NCBI GenBank assembly: GCA_017743275.1
Contig: JAGHZG010000039.1
Location: 1 to 9,062, forward strand
Reading direction: 5' to 3'
Length of the DNA stretch: 9,062 nucleotides
Source: Chloroflexota bacterium
GTDB lineage: Bacteria > Chloroflexota > Anaerolineae > B4-G1 > DUEL01
This document shows, one piece after another, positions 1 through 8,001 of this stretch. Under the pieces are notes generated by a model. That model did not search any database. It was not told the origin of the DNA and saw only the letters and a program-made list of their open reading frames with translations. The stretch's first letter is position 1. The number at the start of each line of letters is the position of its first letter. The position numbers and the translations under genes are program-made.

Positions 1-51
1 CGTAAAACGTAAGTTGAACAACCATCCCACAACCCGAACAAGGAGGAACCT
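1..51 (+). other. fhs leader fragment with Shine-Dalgarno
   Basis: This is the 5' edge of the window. Bases 1-13 carry the words CGTAAAACGTAAG, which resemble the CGTAAT words in the gap after fhs. A strong Shine-Dalgarno, AGGAGGA, lies at 41-47, five nucleotides before the ATG at 52, and decides the fhs start. No promoter can be recognised in so short a stretch, so transcription may begin further upstream, outside the window. Confidence 0.7.
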
Positions 52-1905
<1,854 letters not shown>

Positions 1906-1924
1906 TCCCCAGCGTCCCCGGTAC

Positions 1925-1955
1925 GGTGGCGGGCGGAGGCAACTCCCCCGCCACC
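1925..1955 (+). other. Stem-loop with GCAA tetraloop in the fhs-HMA gap
   Basis: GGTGGCGGG (1925-1933) pairs exactly with CCCGCCACC (1947-1955). After one bulged C at 1934, GGAG (1935-1938) pairs with CTCC (1943-1946) and closes a GCAA loop (1939-1942). This gives 13 base pairs, one bulge and a GNRA-class tetraloop. No T-run follows, so it does not look like a standard intrinsic terminator. It could protect the 3' end of the fhs message, act as an attenuator, or be a copy of a REP-like dispersed palindrome. The pairing is directly visible; the role is inferred. Confidence 0.7.
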
Positions 1956-1971
1956 CACCAGGACGCAATAA

Positions 1972-1999
1972 GTAATGCGTAATGCGTAATACGTGATGA
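1972..1999 (+). repeat. 7-bp tandem repeat (GTAATGC)
   Basis: Three and a half direct 7-bp units run GTAATGC, GTAATGC, GTAATAC, then GTGATGA. They end at the Shine-Dalgarno of the next gene. Similar CGTAA words occur at 1-13, so this AT-rich simple repeat seems to recur in gaps of this genome. No function is evident. Confidence 0.65.
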
Positions 2000-2007
2000 G
2001 GAGGTGA
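1999..2007 (+). promoter_or_regulatory. Near-perfect Shine-Dalgarno of the HMA-like gene
   Basis: AGGAGGTGA is complementary to the 16S rRNA 3' end over nine bases and sits four nucleotides before the ATG at 2012. It supports both the start choice and the view that this small reading frame is a real, well-translated gene. Confidence 0.75.
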
Positions 2008-2011
2008 GATA

Positions 2012-2347
2012 ATGGAGAAAGTGGTTCTGGATGTGCCGCTCTTGTGGGCCGACCACCACGTCCTGAAGGTCCGCCAGGCGCTGACCCAACTGGACGGGGT
2101 GGAGGACGTCTACGCCAGTTCGGCCTGGAAGCAGGTGCTGGTGAAGTACGACCCGGCGAAGGTGGACCGCGCCCGAATTGAGCAGGTGCTGGCCCAGGCC
2201 GGGTACCCAGTGGGCCAGGGCCAGACCCCCATCCTGGTGGAGCCCACCGAGAAGCGACGCGACCCCCGCTGGGGCGCGATGGACTTCCGGATGAGCCAGA
2301 CCTATCGGGCCGACATTGAGATGTCCGGCGACTTCCGGAAGTGGTAG
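2012..2347 (+). CDS. Small HMA-fold-like protein lacking the metal-binding cysteines
   Basis: This 111-residue protein has no signal peptide or membrane segment and is probably cytoplasmic. Residues 1-65 follow the beta-alpha-beta-beta-alpha-beta pattern of heavy-metal-associated domains: an N-terminal strand (KVVLDVP), a helix ending in LTQLDGV (25-30), a strand KQVLVKYDP (40-48), and a helix VDRARIEQVLAQAGY (51-65). This last stretch is typical of copper-chaperone/HMA proteins. The loop that normally carries CxxC instead reads WADHHV (12-17), and the whole protein has no cysteine. Asp14, His15 and His16 are possible non-thiol ligands. Residues 66-111 form a charged tail with aromatic residues (Trp87, Phe92, Tyr98, Phe108, Trp111) that I do not recognise. 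It lies between fhs and the Ni-dependent CODH/ACS genes, has an excellent Shine-Dalgarno, and keeps the coding bias of its neighbours. A role in nickel handling or in CODH/ACS assembly is plausible but inferred. It could instead be a metal-free regulatory or protein-binding domain. Confidence 0.8.
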   Translation: MEKVVLDVPLLWADHHVLKVRQALTQLDGVEDVYASSAWKQVLVKYDPAKVDRARIEQVLAQAGYPVGQGQTPILVEPTEKRRDPRWGAMDFRMSQTYRADIEMSGDFRKW

Positions 2348-2349
2348 GG

Positions 2350-2410
2350 GAATCAAAGGAATCAAAAGAATCAAAAGAATCAGAAGAATCAGAAGAATCA
2401 GAAGAATCAG
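2350..2410 (+). repeat. 9-bp tandem repeat array (GAATCAAAA/GAATCAGAA)
   Basis: Six full 9-bp units and a partial seventh are seen: GAATCAAAG, two GAATCAAAA, three GAATCAGAA, then GAATCAG. The array begins three nucleotides after the stop codon of the HMA-like gene. Its strand is purine-rich, and the core GAATC is the reverse complement of the GATTC core of the array that follows. The variation is graded (first AAAs, then AGAAs), as expected from slippage and duplication of neighbouring units. Confidence 0.9.
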
Positions 2411-2418
2411 CGATTCTT
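2402..2418 (+). other. Apex of a possible long rod-like hairpin
   Basis: AAGAATC (2402-2408) pairs with GATTCTT (2412-2418) around a three-base AGC loop. Pairing can continue outward unit by unit, for example AGAATC at 2394-2399 with GATTCT at 2420-2425. One unpaired base recurs per repeat because the left units are 9 bp and the right units 8 bp. Transcribed RNA could therefore form a long imperfect rod between the HMA-like gene and acsA. No T-run terminator follows it. The pairing is visible; the function is unknown. Confidence 0.5.
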
Positions 2419-2499
2419 TGATTCTGTGATTCTTTGATTCTATGATTCTTTGATTCTGTGATTCTGCGATTCTGTGATTCTGCGATTCTGTGATTCTGA
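2412..2499 (+). repeat. 8-bp tandem repeat array (GATTCTNN)
   Basis: Eleven consecutive 8-bp units share GATTCT followed by TT, GT, AT, GC or GA. The order is TT, GT, TT, AT, TT, GT, GC, GT, GC, GT, GA. The array ends 16 nt before the acsA start, directly ahead of its Shine-Dalgarno (GAGGTGG, 2505-2511). It is inverted relative to the preceding 9-bp array. The copy number is likely to vary by slippage. On the minus strand it encodes only a low-complexity Ser/Asp and Gln/Asn/Arg/Ile string that should not be read as a protein. Confidence 0.9.
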
Positions 2500-2515
2500 A
2501 TCCTGAGGTGGAAAA

Positions 2516-4510
2516 ATGGCGAAGAAGAAAGTTCGTACCCCACAGGAGGCCAGCCGCGATCCGGCGGCGGTCGCTCTTCTGGAGCGAGCGCTGGAGATCG
2601 GGGCCGAGACCTGTTTCTATCGGGCGGATGAGATTACTCCCTGCCCCATCGGCGCCGAGGGCCTCTGCTGCCGCTTCTGCGCCATGGGCCCCTGCCGCCT
2701 GGTGGGCGACGTGGATATGGGCGTCTGCGGGGCGACGATTGATACCGTCGTGGCCCGCAACTTCGCCCGTGCGGTGGCCGCTGGCTCCGCTTCCCACTCC
2801 GACCACGCCCGCGACCTGGCCTACACTCTTCTGGCCGCCGCCGAAGGCCATGCCCCGGACTACAAAATCCGCGACCCCTACAAACTCTTTGAGGTGGCCC
2901 GCTACCTGGGCGTCAAGGTCGGCGACCGCCCCATCAACGAGATTGCCCGGGATGTGGCACTGGCCGCGCTGGGTGAGTTCGGCCGTGTTCAGGGCGAATT
3001 GCTCTACCTGAAGCGCGCCCCCGCCAAACGACAGAAAATCTGGCGCGACCTGGGCATTGCTCCCCGCGCGATTGACCGGGAGGTGGTGGACCTGCTCCAC
3101 CGCACTCACGCGGGCAACGACCAGGACGCGGAGCATCTGCTGGACCAGGCCATGCGCTGCGCGCTGGCCGACGGCTGGGGCGGCTCCATGCTGGCCACCG
3201 ACATTACCGACATCCTCTTCGGCACTCCCGCCCCCGTCCGCTCTGAGGCCAATCTGGGCGTCCTGCGGGAGGACATGGTCAACGTCATCATTCATGGCCA
3301 CGAGCCCACCCTCTCCGAGATCATCGTCGCTGCCGCGCAGGACCCCGAAATCATCGCCTACGCGCAGAGCAAGGGGGCCAAAGGGGTCAACCTGGCCGGC
3401 ATCTGCTGCACGGCCAACGAAGTGCTGATGCGGGAGGGTATCCCCCTGGCGGGCAACTTCCTGCAGCAGGAACTGGCCATCCTTACCGGCGCGGTAGACG
3501 CCATGGTGGTAGATGTTCAGTGCATTATGGAGGGCCTGGTCCCGCTGGCCCAGCGGTTCCACACCGCGCTGATCACCACCTCGCCCAAAGTGAGAGTCTC
3601 CGGTGCGGTGCACATAGAGTTTGATGAACACCGCGCCCTGGAGATCGCCAAACAGATCCTCCGCACGGCGATTGACCGCTTCCCGCAGCGGAGTGAGGTG
3701 TTCATTCCGGACATCCGCGCCCAGTTGGTCCCCGGCTTCTCCCACGAGTACATCAACTACGCGCTGGGCGGCACCTATCGCGGCTCCTTCCGCCCGCTGA
3801 ACGACGCCATCATCGCCGGGCGCATCCGGGGCGTCGTCGCCGACATCGGCTGCAATAACGCCCGCCTCTGTCACGACGAGAACCATTACTACGTTGTCGC
3901 CGAGTTCCTCAAGAACGACGTCCTGGTGGTCCAGACCGGCTGCGGCGCCATCGCCAGCGCCAAGAAGGGCTACATGACCCCCGAGGCGGCCCTGGAGTAC
4001 GCCGGGCCGGGCCTGCGGGAGGTCTGCGAGGCGGTCGGCATGCCGCCAGTGCTCCACCTGGGTGCCTGTGTGGATAACTCCCGCATCCTCACCGTCCTCT
4101 CCCAGATGGTCAGCGAGACCGGCCTGGGCGACGACATCTCCGACATCCCCGCCGTCGGCATGGCGTCCGAGTGGATGAGCGAGAAAGCGCTGGCCATCGC
4201 CACCTACTGCGTCGCTTCCGGGGCCTATGTCATCATGGGCGGCGTCCGCAACCCGGTGGCCGGAAGCCCCTATGTCAACCAACTGATCACCGAGGGCTGG
4301 GAGAAGAAGGTCGGCGGGCGGCTGGAGTTCTTGGAGGACCCGGAGGAAATCGTCCGGCGCTCCCTGGCCCACATTGACCGCAAGCGGGCGGCCCTGGGCC
4401 TGGAGGAGTACAACCCGGCCAAGTGGGGCAAGTCCGGCGACTGGCGCATCCGCGAAGTGCTGGAACTCCCGCTGGAGGAGCGGCTGCAAGCAGTCTACGG
4501 TCGGAGGTAA
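2516..4510 (+). CDS. acsA: Carbon monoxide dehydrogenase catalytic subunit of CODH/ACS
   Basis: This Ni-Fe-S enzyme interconverts CO2 and CO, supplying the carbonyl group to AcsB. It is also named CooS. Its 664 residues fit the family (about 630-675). Cys43 and Cys51 have the spacing of the D-cluster pair. Cys52, Cys55, Cys60 and Cys71 match the B-cluster 4Fe-4S ligands. C-cluster ligand candidates are a His in HGHEP (260-262), the GICCT cysteine at 298, Cys336 in DVQC, Cys446 in DIGCNNAR, Cys476 in TGCGA and Cys518 in GACVDN. The catalytic lysine is Lys557 in MSEKA. His94 and His97 match the proton-transfer histidines near the N-terminus. All the key residues are therefore present. The ATG at 2516 has GAGGTGG four nucleotides upstream. 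The last codons contain the Shine-Dalgarno of acsB, whose ATG follows the stop by three nucleotides, so the two subunits are probably translationally coupled. The acsB partner makes this the CODH/ACS type rather than a respiratory CooS. Confidence 0.97.
   Translation: MAKKKVRTPQEASRDPAAVALLERALEIGAETCFYRADEITPCPIGAEGLCCRFCAMGPCRLVGDVDMGVCGATIDTVVARNFARAVAAGSASHSDHARDLAYTLLAAAEGHAPDYKIRDPYKLFEVARYLGVKVGDRPINEIARDVALAALGEFGRVQGELLYLKRAPAKRQKIWRDLGIAPRAIDREVVDLLHRTHAGNDQDAEHLLDQAMRCALADGWGGSMLATDITDILFGTPAPVRSEANLGVLREDMVNVIIHGHEPTLSEIIVAAAQDPEIIAYAQSKGAKGVNLAGICCTANEVLMREGIPLAGNFLQQELAILTGAVDAMVVDVQCIMEGLVPLAQRFHTALITTSPKVRVSGAVHIEFDEHRALEIAKQILRTAIDRFPQRSEVFIPDIRAQLVPGFSHEYINYALGGTYRGSFRPLNDAIIAGRIRGVVADIGCNNARLCHDENHYYVVAEFLKNDVLVVQTGCGAIASAKKGYMTPEAALEYAGPGLREVCEAVGMPPVLHLGACVDNSRILTVLSQMVSETGLGDDISDIPAVGMASEWMSEKALAIATYCVASGAYVIMGGVRNPVAGSPYVNQLITEGWEKKVGGRLEFLEDPEEIVRRSLAHIDRKRAALGLEEYNPAKWGKSGDWRIREVLELPLEERLQAVYGRR
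4503..4508 (+). promoter_or_regulatory. acsB Shine-Dalgarno embedded in the acsA 3' end
   Basis: GGAGGT overlaps the last acsA codons and the first base of its TAA stop, five nucleotides before the acsB ATG. Ribosomes finishing acsA would be placed at the acsB start, which favours matched synthesis of the two subunits of one complex. Confidence 0.75.
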
Positions 4511-4513
4511 GGT

Positions 4514-6799
4514 ATGTCCCGATACATTGCAACCCGAGCGATTCGCGGGGCCAATGCCATCGTCGCCGAGGCGGAGGCCCTGCTGCAGAAAGCACTGGCC
4601 GAGAAGGGGCCCGATGCCCCTGTGGCGTTTACCAATACGGCCTACTATCTGCCCGTCATCTATGGCCTGCTGGGCCATCCGGTGAGCAAAATCGGAGACC
4701 TGGTGCCCGTCATTGAGCACGCCAAGAGTCTGCTCCATCCCCCGCCGGATGAGAAGTGGTGGGTCCCGTATCTGGGGGAGACGCTGGACTGCGGGATGGC
4801 GACGCTCCTGGCCTGCGAAGCCATTGAGGGCATCCGCTTCGCCTACGGCGAGCAGCCCGAGCGGTACCCCGGCTTCCGGATGACCGGCGGCGCCGCCTTC
4901 ACCAGCCCGGAGTTTGAGAAAGAAGAGGGAGGCGGCGGATACCTGAACGGCCCCATTGACGACATCCAGTTGCGTTCCTGGGGCATCCAGTTGGTGGACG
5001 GCCGGATGCCGGGCTTCGCCGCCATCGTCGGCGCGGCCCACTCCAACGCGGCGGCGGTCGCCATCGTCCGTGAACTCCAGCGGCGCAACATCCTGGTCTT
5101 CCTCTGCGGCAACGTCAACGGCCGCTCCATCATTGACCAGTTGCACGAGGAAGGGGTGGAGATGGGGTACGATACCTACATCGTTCCCTTCGGCCGGGAC
5201 ACCATCGCCGCCATCTACGCCCTGGGTGTGGCCAACCGCGCGGCGCTCGCTTTCGGCGGCCTCAAGCCGGGCCAGGCAAGGGAAATTCTTCTCTACAACA
5301 AGTACCGCGTCTTCGCCTTCGTCCTGGCTCTGGGCGAGGTGGATGACCTGAAGTACGCGGCGGCGGCCGGTGCCATCTCCTACGGCTTCCCCGTCATCGC
5401 CGACACCGTCATCCCTCAAATCCTGCCCACGGGTGTGACCAGATACGAACACGTCGTCTCCATGCCCTGGAACGAGATTGAGGGGGCGACGGAGGAGGAG
5501 AAGGCGGCCCGGCTGGTCCAGAAGTGCATTGAGGTCCGCGGCGTCAAGGTGAAGATCACCGAGGTGCCCATCCCCGTCCCCTACGGCTCCGCCTTTGAGG
5601 GCGAGGTCGTCCGTAAGGCCGACATGCGGGTGGAGTTCGGCGGCCGCCACAGCCGCGCCTTTGAGTACCTCCGCATGGTGCCCATGGAGGAAGTGGAGGA
5701 CGGCAAGATAGAGGTCATCGGCCCCGGCTTTGAGGACGTGCCCGTCGGCGGGGCGATGGACCTGGGCATTGTGGTGGAGGTCGCCGGCCGGAAGATGCAG
5801 GAGGACTTTGAGCCGGTGCTGGAACGCCAGATTCACTACTTCATCAACGGCGCCTCCGGCGTCCAGCACATCGGTCAGCGGGACATCGCCTGGATCCGCA
5901 TCTCCAAGGCGGCGGCGGAGAAAGGCTTCAACCTGCGCCACTTCGGCGACATCCTCTACGCCCGCTTCCACGCCGACTTCGGCGCCATCGTGGACAAGGT
6001 GCAGGTGAAGATCATCACCGACCCGGCGCTCCACGCCGAGTGGCTGCAGAAGGCCCGGGAGGCCTACGACCGCCGCAACCGCCGCCTGGCGGACCTGACC
6101 GACGAGGCGGTGGACACCTTCTACTCCTGCATCCTCTGCCAGTCCTTCGCCCCCACCCACTGCTGCGTCATCAGCCCCCAACGGCTGGGCCTCTGCGGTG
6201 CCTACAACTGGCTGGACTGCAAGGCGTCCTACGAGATCAACCCCACCGGACCCAACCAGCCCATCCAGAAAGGCCAGTGTCTGGACCCGGTGAAGGGCTA
6301 CTTCACGGGCGTCAACGAGTACGTTCGGGTGGCCTCTCAGGGGAAGGTAGACCAGGTCGCGGTGTACTCCATTATGGAGAACCCGATGACGGCCTGCGGC
6401 TGCTTTGAGTGCATCGTCATGGTCATCCCCGAGGCCAACGGCGTGATGGTCGTCAGCCGGGAGGACCCGAGCATGACTCCTGCCGGGATGACCTTCTCCA
6501 CCCTGGCCGGGATGGCCGGCGGCGGCCTGCAGACGCCGGGGGTGATGGGCGTCGGCAAGTACTACCTGACCAGCCCCAAGTTCATCTCCGCCGACGGCGG
6601 CTTCAAACGGGTGGTCTGGATGTCTTCCTTCCTCAAGCAGACGATGGCCGAGGAACTGAAGAAGGTCTGCGAGCGGGAGGGCGACCCGGACCTGTTGGAT
6701 AAGATTGCCGACGAGACCATCTGCACCGACGTGGAGGGCCTGCTGGCCTATCTGACGGAGAAGGAACATCCGGCGCTGACGATGCCGCCTATCTTCTAA
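4514..6799 (+). CDS. acsB: Acetyl-CoA synthase, bacterial type (CODH/ACS alpha subunit)
   Basis: This enzyme condenses CO from AcsA, the methyl group from the corrinoid protein and CoA into acetyl-CoA at the Ni-Ni-4Fe-4S A-cluster. It has 761 residues, against about 730 in Moorella. The A-cluster is complete: Cys539, Cys542, Cys551 and Cys561 (FYSCILCQSFAPTH then GLCGAYNW), plus the CysGlyCys motif at 628-630 that holds the distal nickel. The spacings equal those of the Moorella ligands (506, 509, 518, 528, 595-597) with a constant offset of 33. The extra length therefore lies before the A-cluster domain. The long N-terminal half, with FGGLKPGQ and YNKYRVFAFVLALGEVDDLKYAA, is the bacterial CODH-binding and gas-tunnel region that archaeal CdhC lacks. 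Cys550, next to ligand Cys551, is an additional cysteine in a position I remember as valine in relatives. The start is fixed by GGAGGT at 4503-4508. A repeat and a terminator-like hairpin follow the gene. Confidence 0.97.
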   Translation: MSRYIATRAIRGANAIVAEAEALLQKALAEKGPDAPVAFTNTAYYLPVIYGLLGHPVSKIGDLVPVIEHAKSLLHPPPDEKWWVPYLGETLDCGMATLLACEAIEGIRFAYGEQPERYPGFRMTGGAAFTSPEFEKEEGGGGYLNGPIDDIQLRSWGIQLVDGRMPGFAAIVGAAHSNAAAVAIVRELQRRNILVFLCGNVNGRSIIDQLHEEGVEMGYDTYIVPFGRDTIAAIYALGVANRAALAFGGLKPGQAREILLYNKYRVFAFVLALGEVDDLKYAAAAGAISYGFPVIADTVIPQILPTGVTRYEHVVSMPWNEIEGATEEEKAARLVQKCIEVRGVKVKITEVPIPVPYGSAFEGEVVRKADMRVEFGGRHSRAFEYLRMVPMEEVEDGKIEVIGPGFEDVPVGGAMDLGIVVEVAGRKMQEDFEPVLERQIHYFINGASGVQHIGQRDIAWIRISKAAAEKGFNLRHFGDILYARFHADFGAIVDKVQVKIITDPALHAEWLQKAREAYDRRNRRLADLTDEAVDTFYSCILCQSFAPTHCCVISPQRLGLCGAYNWLDCKASYEINPTGPNQPIQKGQCLDPVKGYFTGVNEYVRVASQGKVDQVAVYSIMENPMTACGCFECIVMVIPEANGVMVVSREDPSMTPAGMTFSTLAGMAGGGLQTPGVMGVGKYYLTSPKFISADGGFKRVVWMSSFLKQTMAEELKKVCEREGDPDLLDKIADETICTDVEGLLAYLTEKEHPALTMPPIF

Positions 6800-6806
6800 T
6801 CCGGCT

Positions 6807-6853
6807 GTAGCGCAGGCCGCCAGGCCTGTATGCAGGCGAACAGCCTGCGCTGC
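6807..6853 (+). repeat. GC-rich palindromic (REP-like) element after acsB
   Basis: GTAGCGCAGGC (6807-6817) pairs with GCCTGCGCTGC (6843-6853) over 11 positions, with one G-T wobble. Nested inside is a second hairpin, GCCTG (6824-6828), loop TATG, CAGGC (6833-6837). The nested design and the position just after a stop codon fit a REP/BIME-type dispersed element. Whether other copies exist cannot be judged from this window. Confidence 0.6.
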
Positions 6854-6857
6854 GTTT

Positions 6858-6872
6858 CAGGATGAAGTCCTG
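6858..6872 (+). other. Small hairpin (CAGGA/TCCTG)
   Basis: CAGGA (6858-6862), loop TGAAG, TCCTG (6868-6872). This five-pair hairpin directly follows the larger palindrome and may be its second half. It is short, so chance cannot be excluded. Confidence 0.35.
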
Positions 6873-6879
6873 CTCCGGC

Positions 6880-6924
6880 GGCAAAGGGGGCCGCCGTCAG
6901 CGATGGCGGTGGCCCCCTTTTGCC
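6880..6924 (+). terminator. Intrinsic terminator-like hairpin between acsB and acsD
   Basis: The left arm GGCAAAGGGGGCC (6880-6892) pairs with GGCCCCCTTTTGCC (6911-6924), leaving one T unpaired at 6918. The helix can extend inward with GCCGTC against GGCGGT (including wobbles) to a six-base loop, giving about 19 pairs. The A-run on the left arm and the TTTT on the right arm (6918-6921) give it a two-way terminator look. It would end the fhs-acsB transcript before the acsD promoter. Confidence 0.75.
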
Positions 6925-6933
6925 GAATCCGGC

Positions 6934-6962
6934 TTGACATTCGGGTCAGGTAGGAGTATCTT
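6934..6962 (+). promoter_or_regulatory. Sigma-70-type promoter for acsD-acsC
   Basis: A perfect -35 box, TTGACA (6934-6939), is followed by a 17-nt spacer and a -10-like TATCTT (6957-6962, four of six consensus bases). Transcription would start near 6969, leaving a leader of about 40 nt before the acsD ATG. It lies just downstream of the terminator-like hairpin, as expected for a new transcription unit. An imperfectly supported inverted repeat, TGAC-6 nt-GTCA (6935-6948), overlaps the -35 box and could be an operator or chance. Confidence 0.65.
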
Positions 6963-6996
6963 TTAAGCGTATGATGTTTCTGATCTTCAGCCACGC

Positions 6997-7003
6997 AAGG
7001 AGG
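6997..7003 (+). promoter_or_regulatory. acsD Shine-Dalgarno
   Basis: AAGGAGG lies five nucleotides before the ATG at 7009 and fixes the acsD start. No riboswitch-sized structure fits in the short leader. Confidence 0.7.
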
Positions 7004-7008
7004 CCTGT

Positions 7009-7971
7009 ATGCCGGTAGAAATCCCTGTAGAACAATGGCCCGGTCGGGTCATAGAAGCGACCATCGGGGCGACCCCGGCGGAGGGGGGCACGCGCAGCCG
7101 GGTGGTGAAAGTGGGCGGTGAGAACACCCTGCCGTTCATGCTGACCGACGGCGAGATGCCCAACCCGCCCCGCATCGCCATTGAGATTGCCGACCGTCGC
7201 CCGACGGATTGGTCGCCGCTCCTCCTGGAGGCCTGGGGGGACGTGGTGGACGACCCGGCGAAGTGGGCGAAGGCCGCCGAGGAGGCCGGGGCCGACCTGG
7301 TGCTCCTGCAACTCTCCCTGACGCGCGACGGCGGCAAACCCACCACCGCCGCCGACGCGAAGGCCCTGACGCGCGCGGTCCTTCAGGCGACGGGGCTCCC
7401 CATCCTGGTCTTCGGCCCCGGCCAGGTGGACGCCGACAACGAGTTGCTGGTGGCGGTTGCCGAGGAGGCGGCGGGCGAGCGCATCGTCCTGGGCATCTGC
7501 GAGGAGAAGAACTACCGCACCATCGTCGCTGCCGCGCTGGCCAACGGTCACCTGGTCAACGGCCGCACCGCTATGGACGTCAACCTGGCCAAGCAACTGA
7601 ACATCCTCATCGCCGATATGGGCCTGCCGCTGGACCGCATCATTATGGACCCGACGACGGCCGGTCTGGGCTACGGCATTGAGTACGGCTACTCGGTGAT
7701 GGAGCGGTTGCGCCTGGCGGCCCTCCAGGGGGACAAGATGACCCAACTGCCCATACTGGTCACCCCGGGCTTTGAGGCCTGGCGGCAGAAGGAGGCCAAA
7801 GTCGGCCAGGGCGTGCCCGCTTCCTGGGGCGACTGGCCCCAGCGAGCGATCCTCTGGGAGACCCTGACGGCGTCCAATCTCATCCTCTCCGGCGCCGACA
7901 TCCTTGTCCTGCGCCACCCGGAGACCGTGAAGCGGGTCCGAACCTTCATTGAGCGGCTGATGGCGAAGTAG
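7009..7971 (+). CDS. acsD: Corrinoid iron-sulfur protein small subunit
   Basis: The small subunit of the corrinoid iron-sulfur protein pairs with AcsC to carry the methyl group from methyl-tetrahydrofolate to the acetyl-CoA synthase A-cluster. Its 320 residues match the family (about 310-325) and fit a single TIM barrel. Recognisable blocks are KVGGENTLPFMLTDGEMPNPP in the N-terminal part (about residues 34-54), VLGICEEKNY in the middle, and MDPTTAGLGYGIEYGYSVME in the second half, a strongly conserved signature of this subunit. No cysteine cluster is expected or seen; the Fe-S cluster and the corrinoid domain belong to AcsC. The gene follows its own promoter and lies 30 nt upstream of acsC, so the two partners are co-transcribed. 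Here the small subunit comes first; in the Moorella cluster, as I remember it, the large subunit comes first. Confidence 0.95.
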   Translation: MPVEIPVEQWPGRVIEATIGATPAEGGTRSRVVKVGGENTLPFMLTDGEMPNPPRIAIEIADRRPTDWSPLLLEAWGDVVDDPAKWAKAAEEAGADLVLLQLSLTRDGGKPTTAADAKALTRAVLQATGLPILVFGPGQVDADNELLVAVAEEAAGERIVLGICEEKNYRTIVAAALANGHLVNGRTAMDVNLAKQLNILIADMGLPLDRIIMDPTTAGLGYGIEYGYSVMERLRLAALQGDKMTQLPILVTPGFEAWRQKEAKVGQGVPASWGDWPQRAILWETLTASNLILSGADILVLRHPETVKRVRTFIERLMAK

Positions 7972-7973
7972 CG

Positions 7974-7987
7974 CCGGATGTATCCGG
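7974..7987 (+). other. Inverted repeat in the acsD-acsC gap
   Basis: CCGGAT-GT-ATCCGG is a perfect inverted repeat. As RNA it would form five pairs around a TGTA loop. It sits between the acsD stop and the acsC Shine-Dalgarno (AAAGGAGG, 7988-7995) and may tune acsC translation or message stability. It is short, so the functional claim is weak. Confidence 0.4.
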
Positions 7988-8001
7988 AAAGGAGGAGGAA
8001 T

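Noticed and set aside
2350..2499. CRISPR array
   Set aside because: Units are 8-9 bp, directly adjacent and without unique spacers. They are simple tandem repeats.
2348..2515. A factor-independent terminator before acsA
   Set aside because: The opposed arrays can pair, but the helix is AT-rich with recurring bulges and no terminal T-run follows, so a terminator call is not supported.
6925..7008. Cobalamin riboswitch before the corrinoid protein genes
   Set aside because: The leader after the predicted start is only about 40 nt, far too short for a B12 riboswitch, and no B12-box-like sequence was seen.
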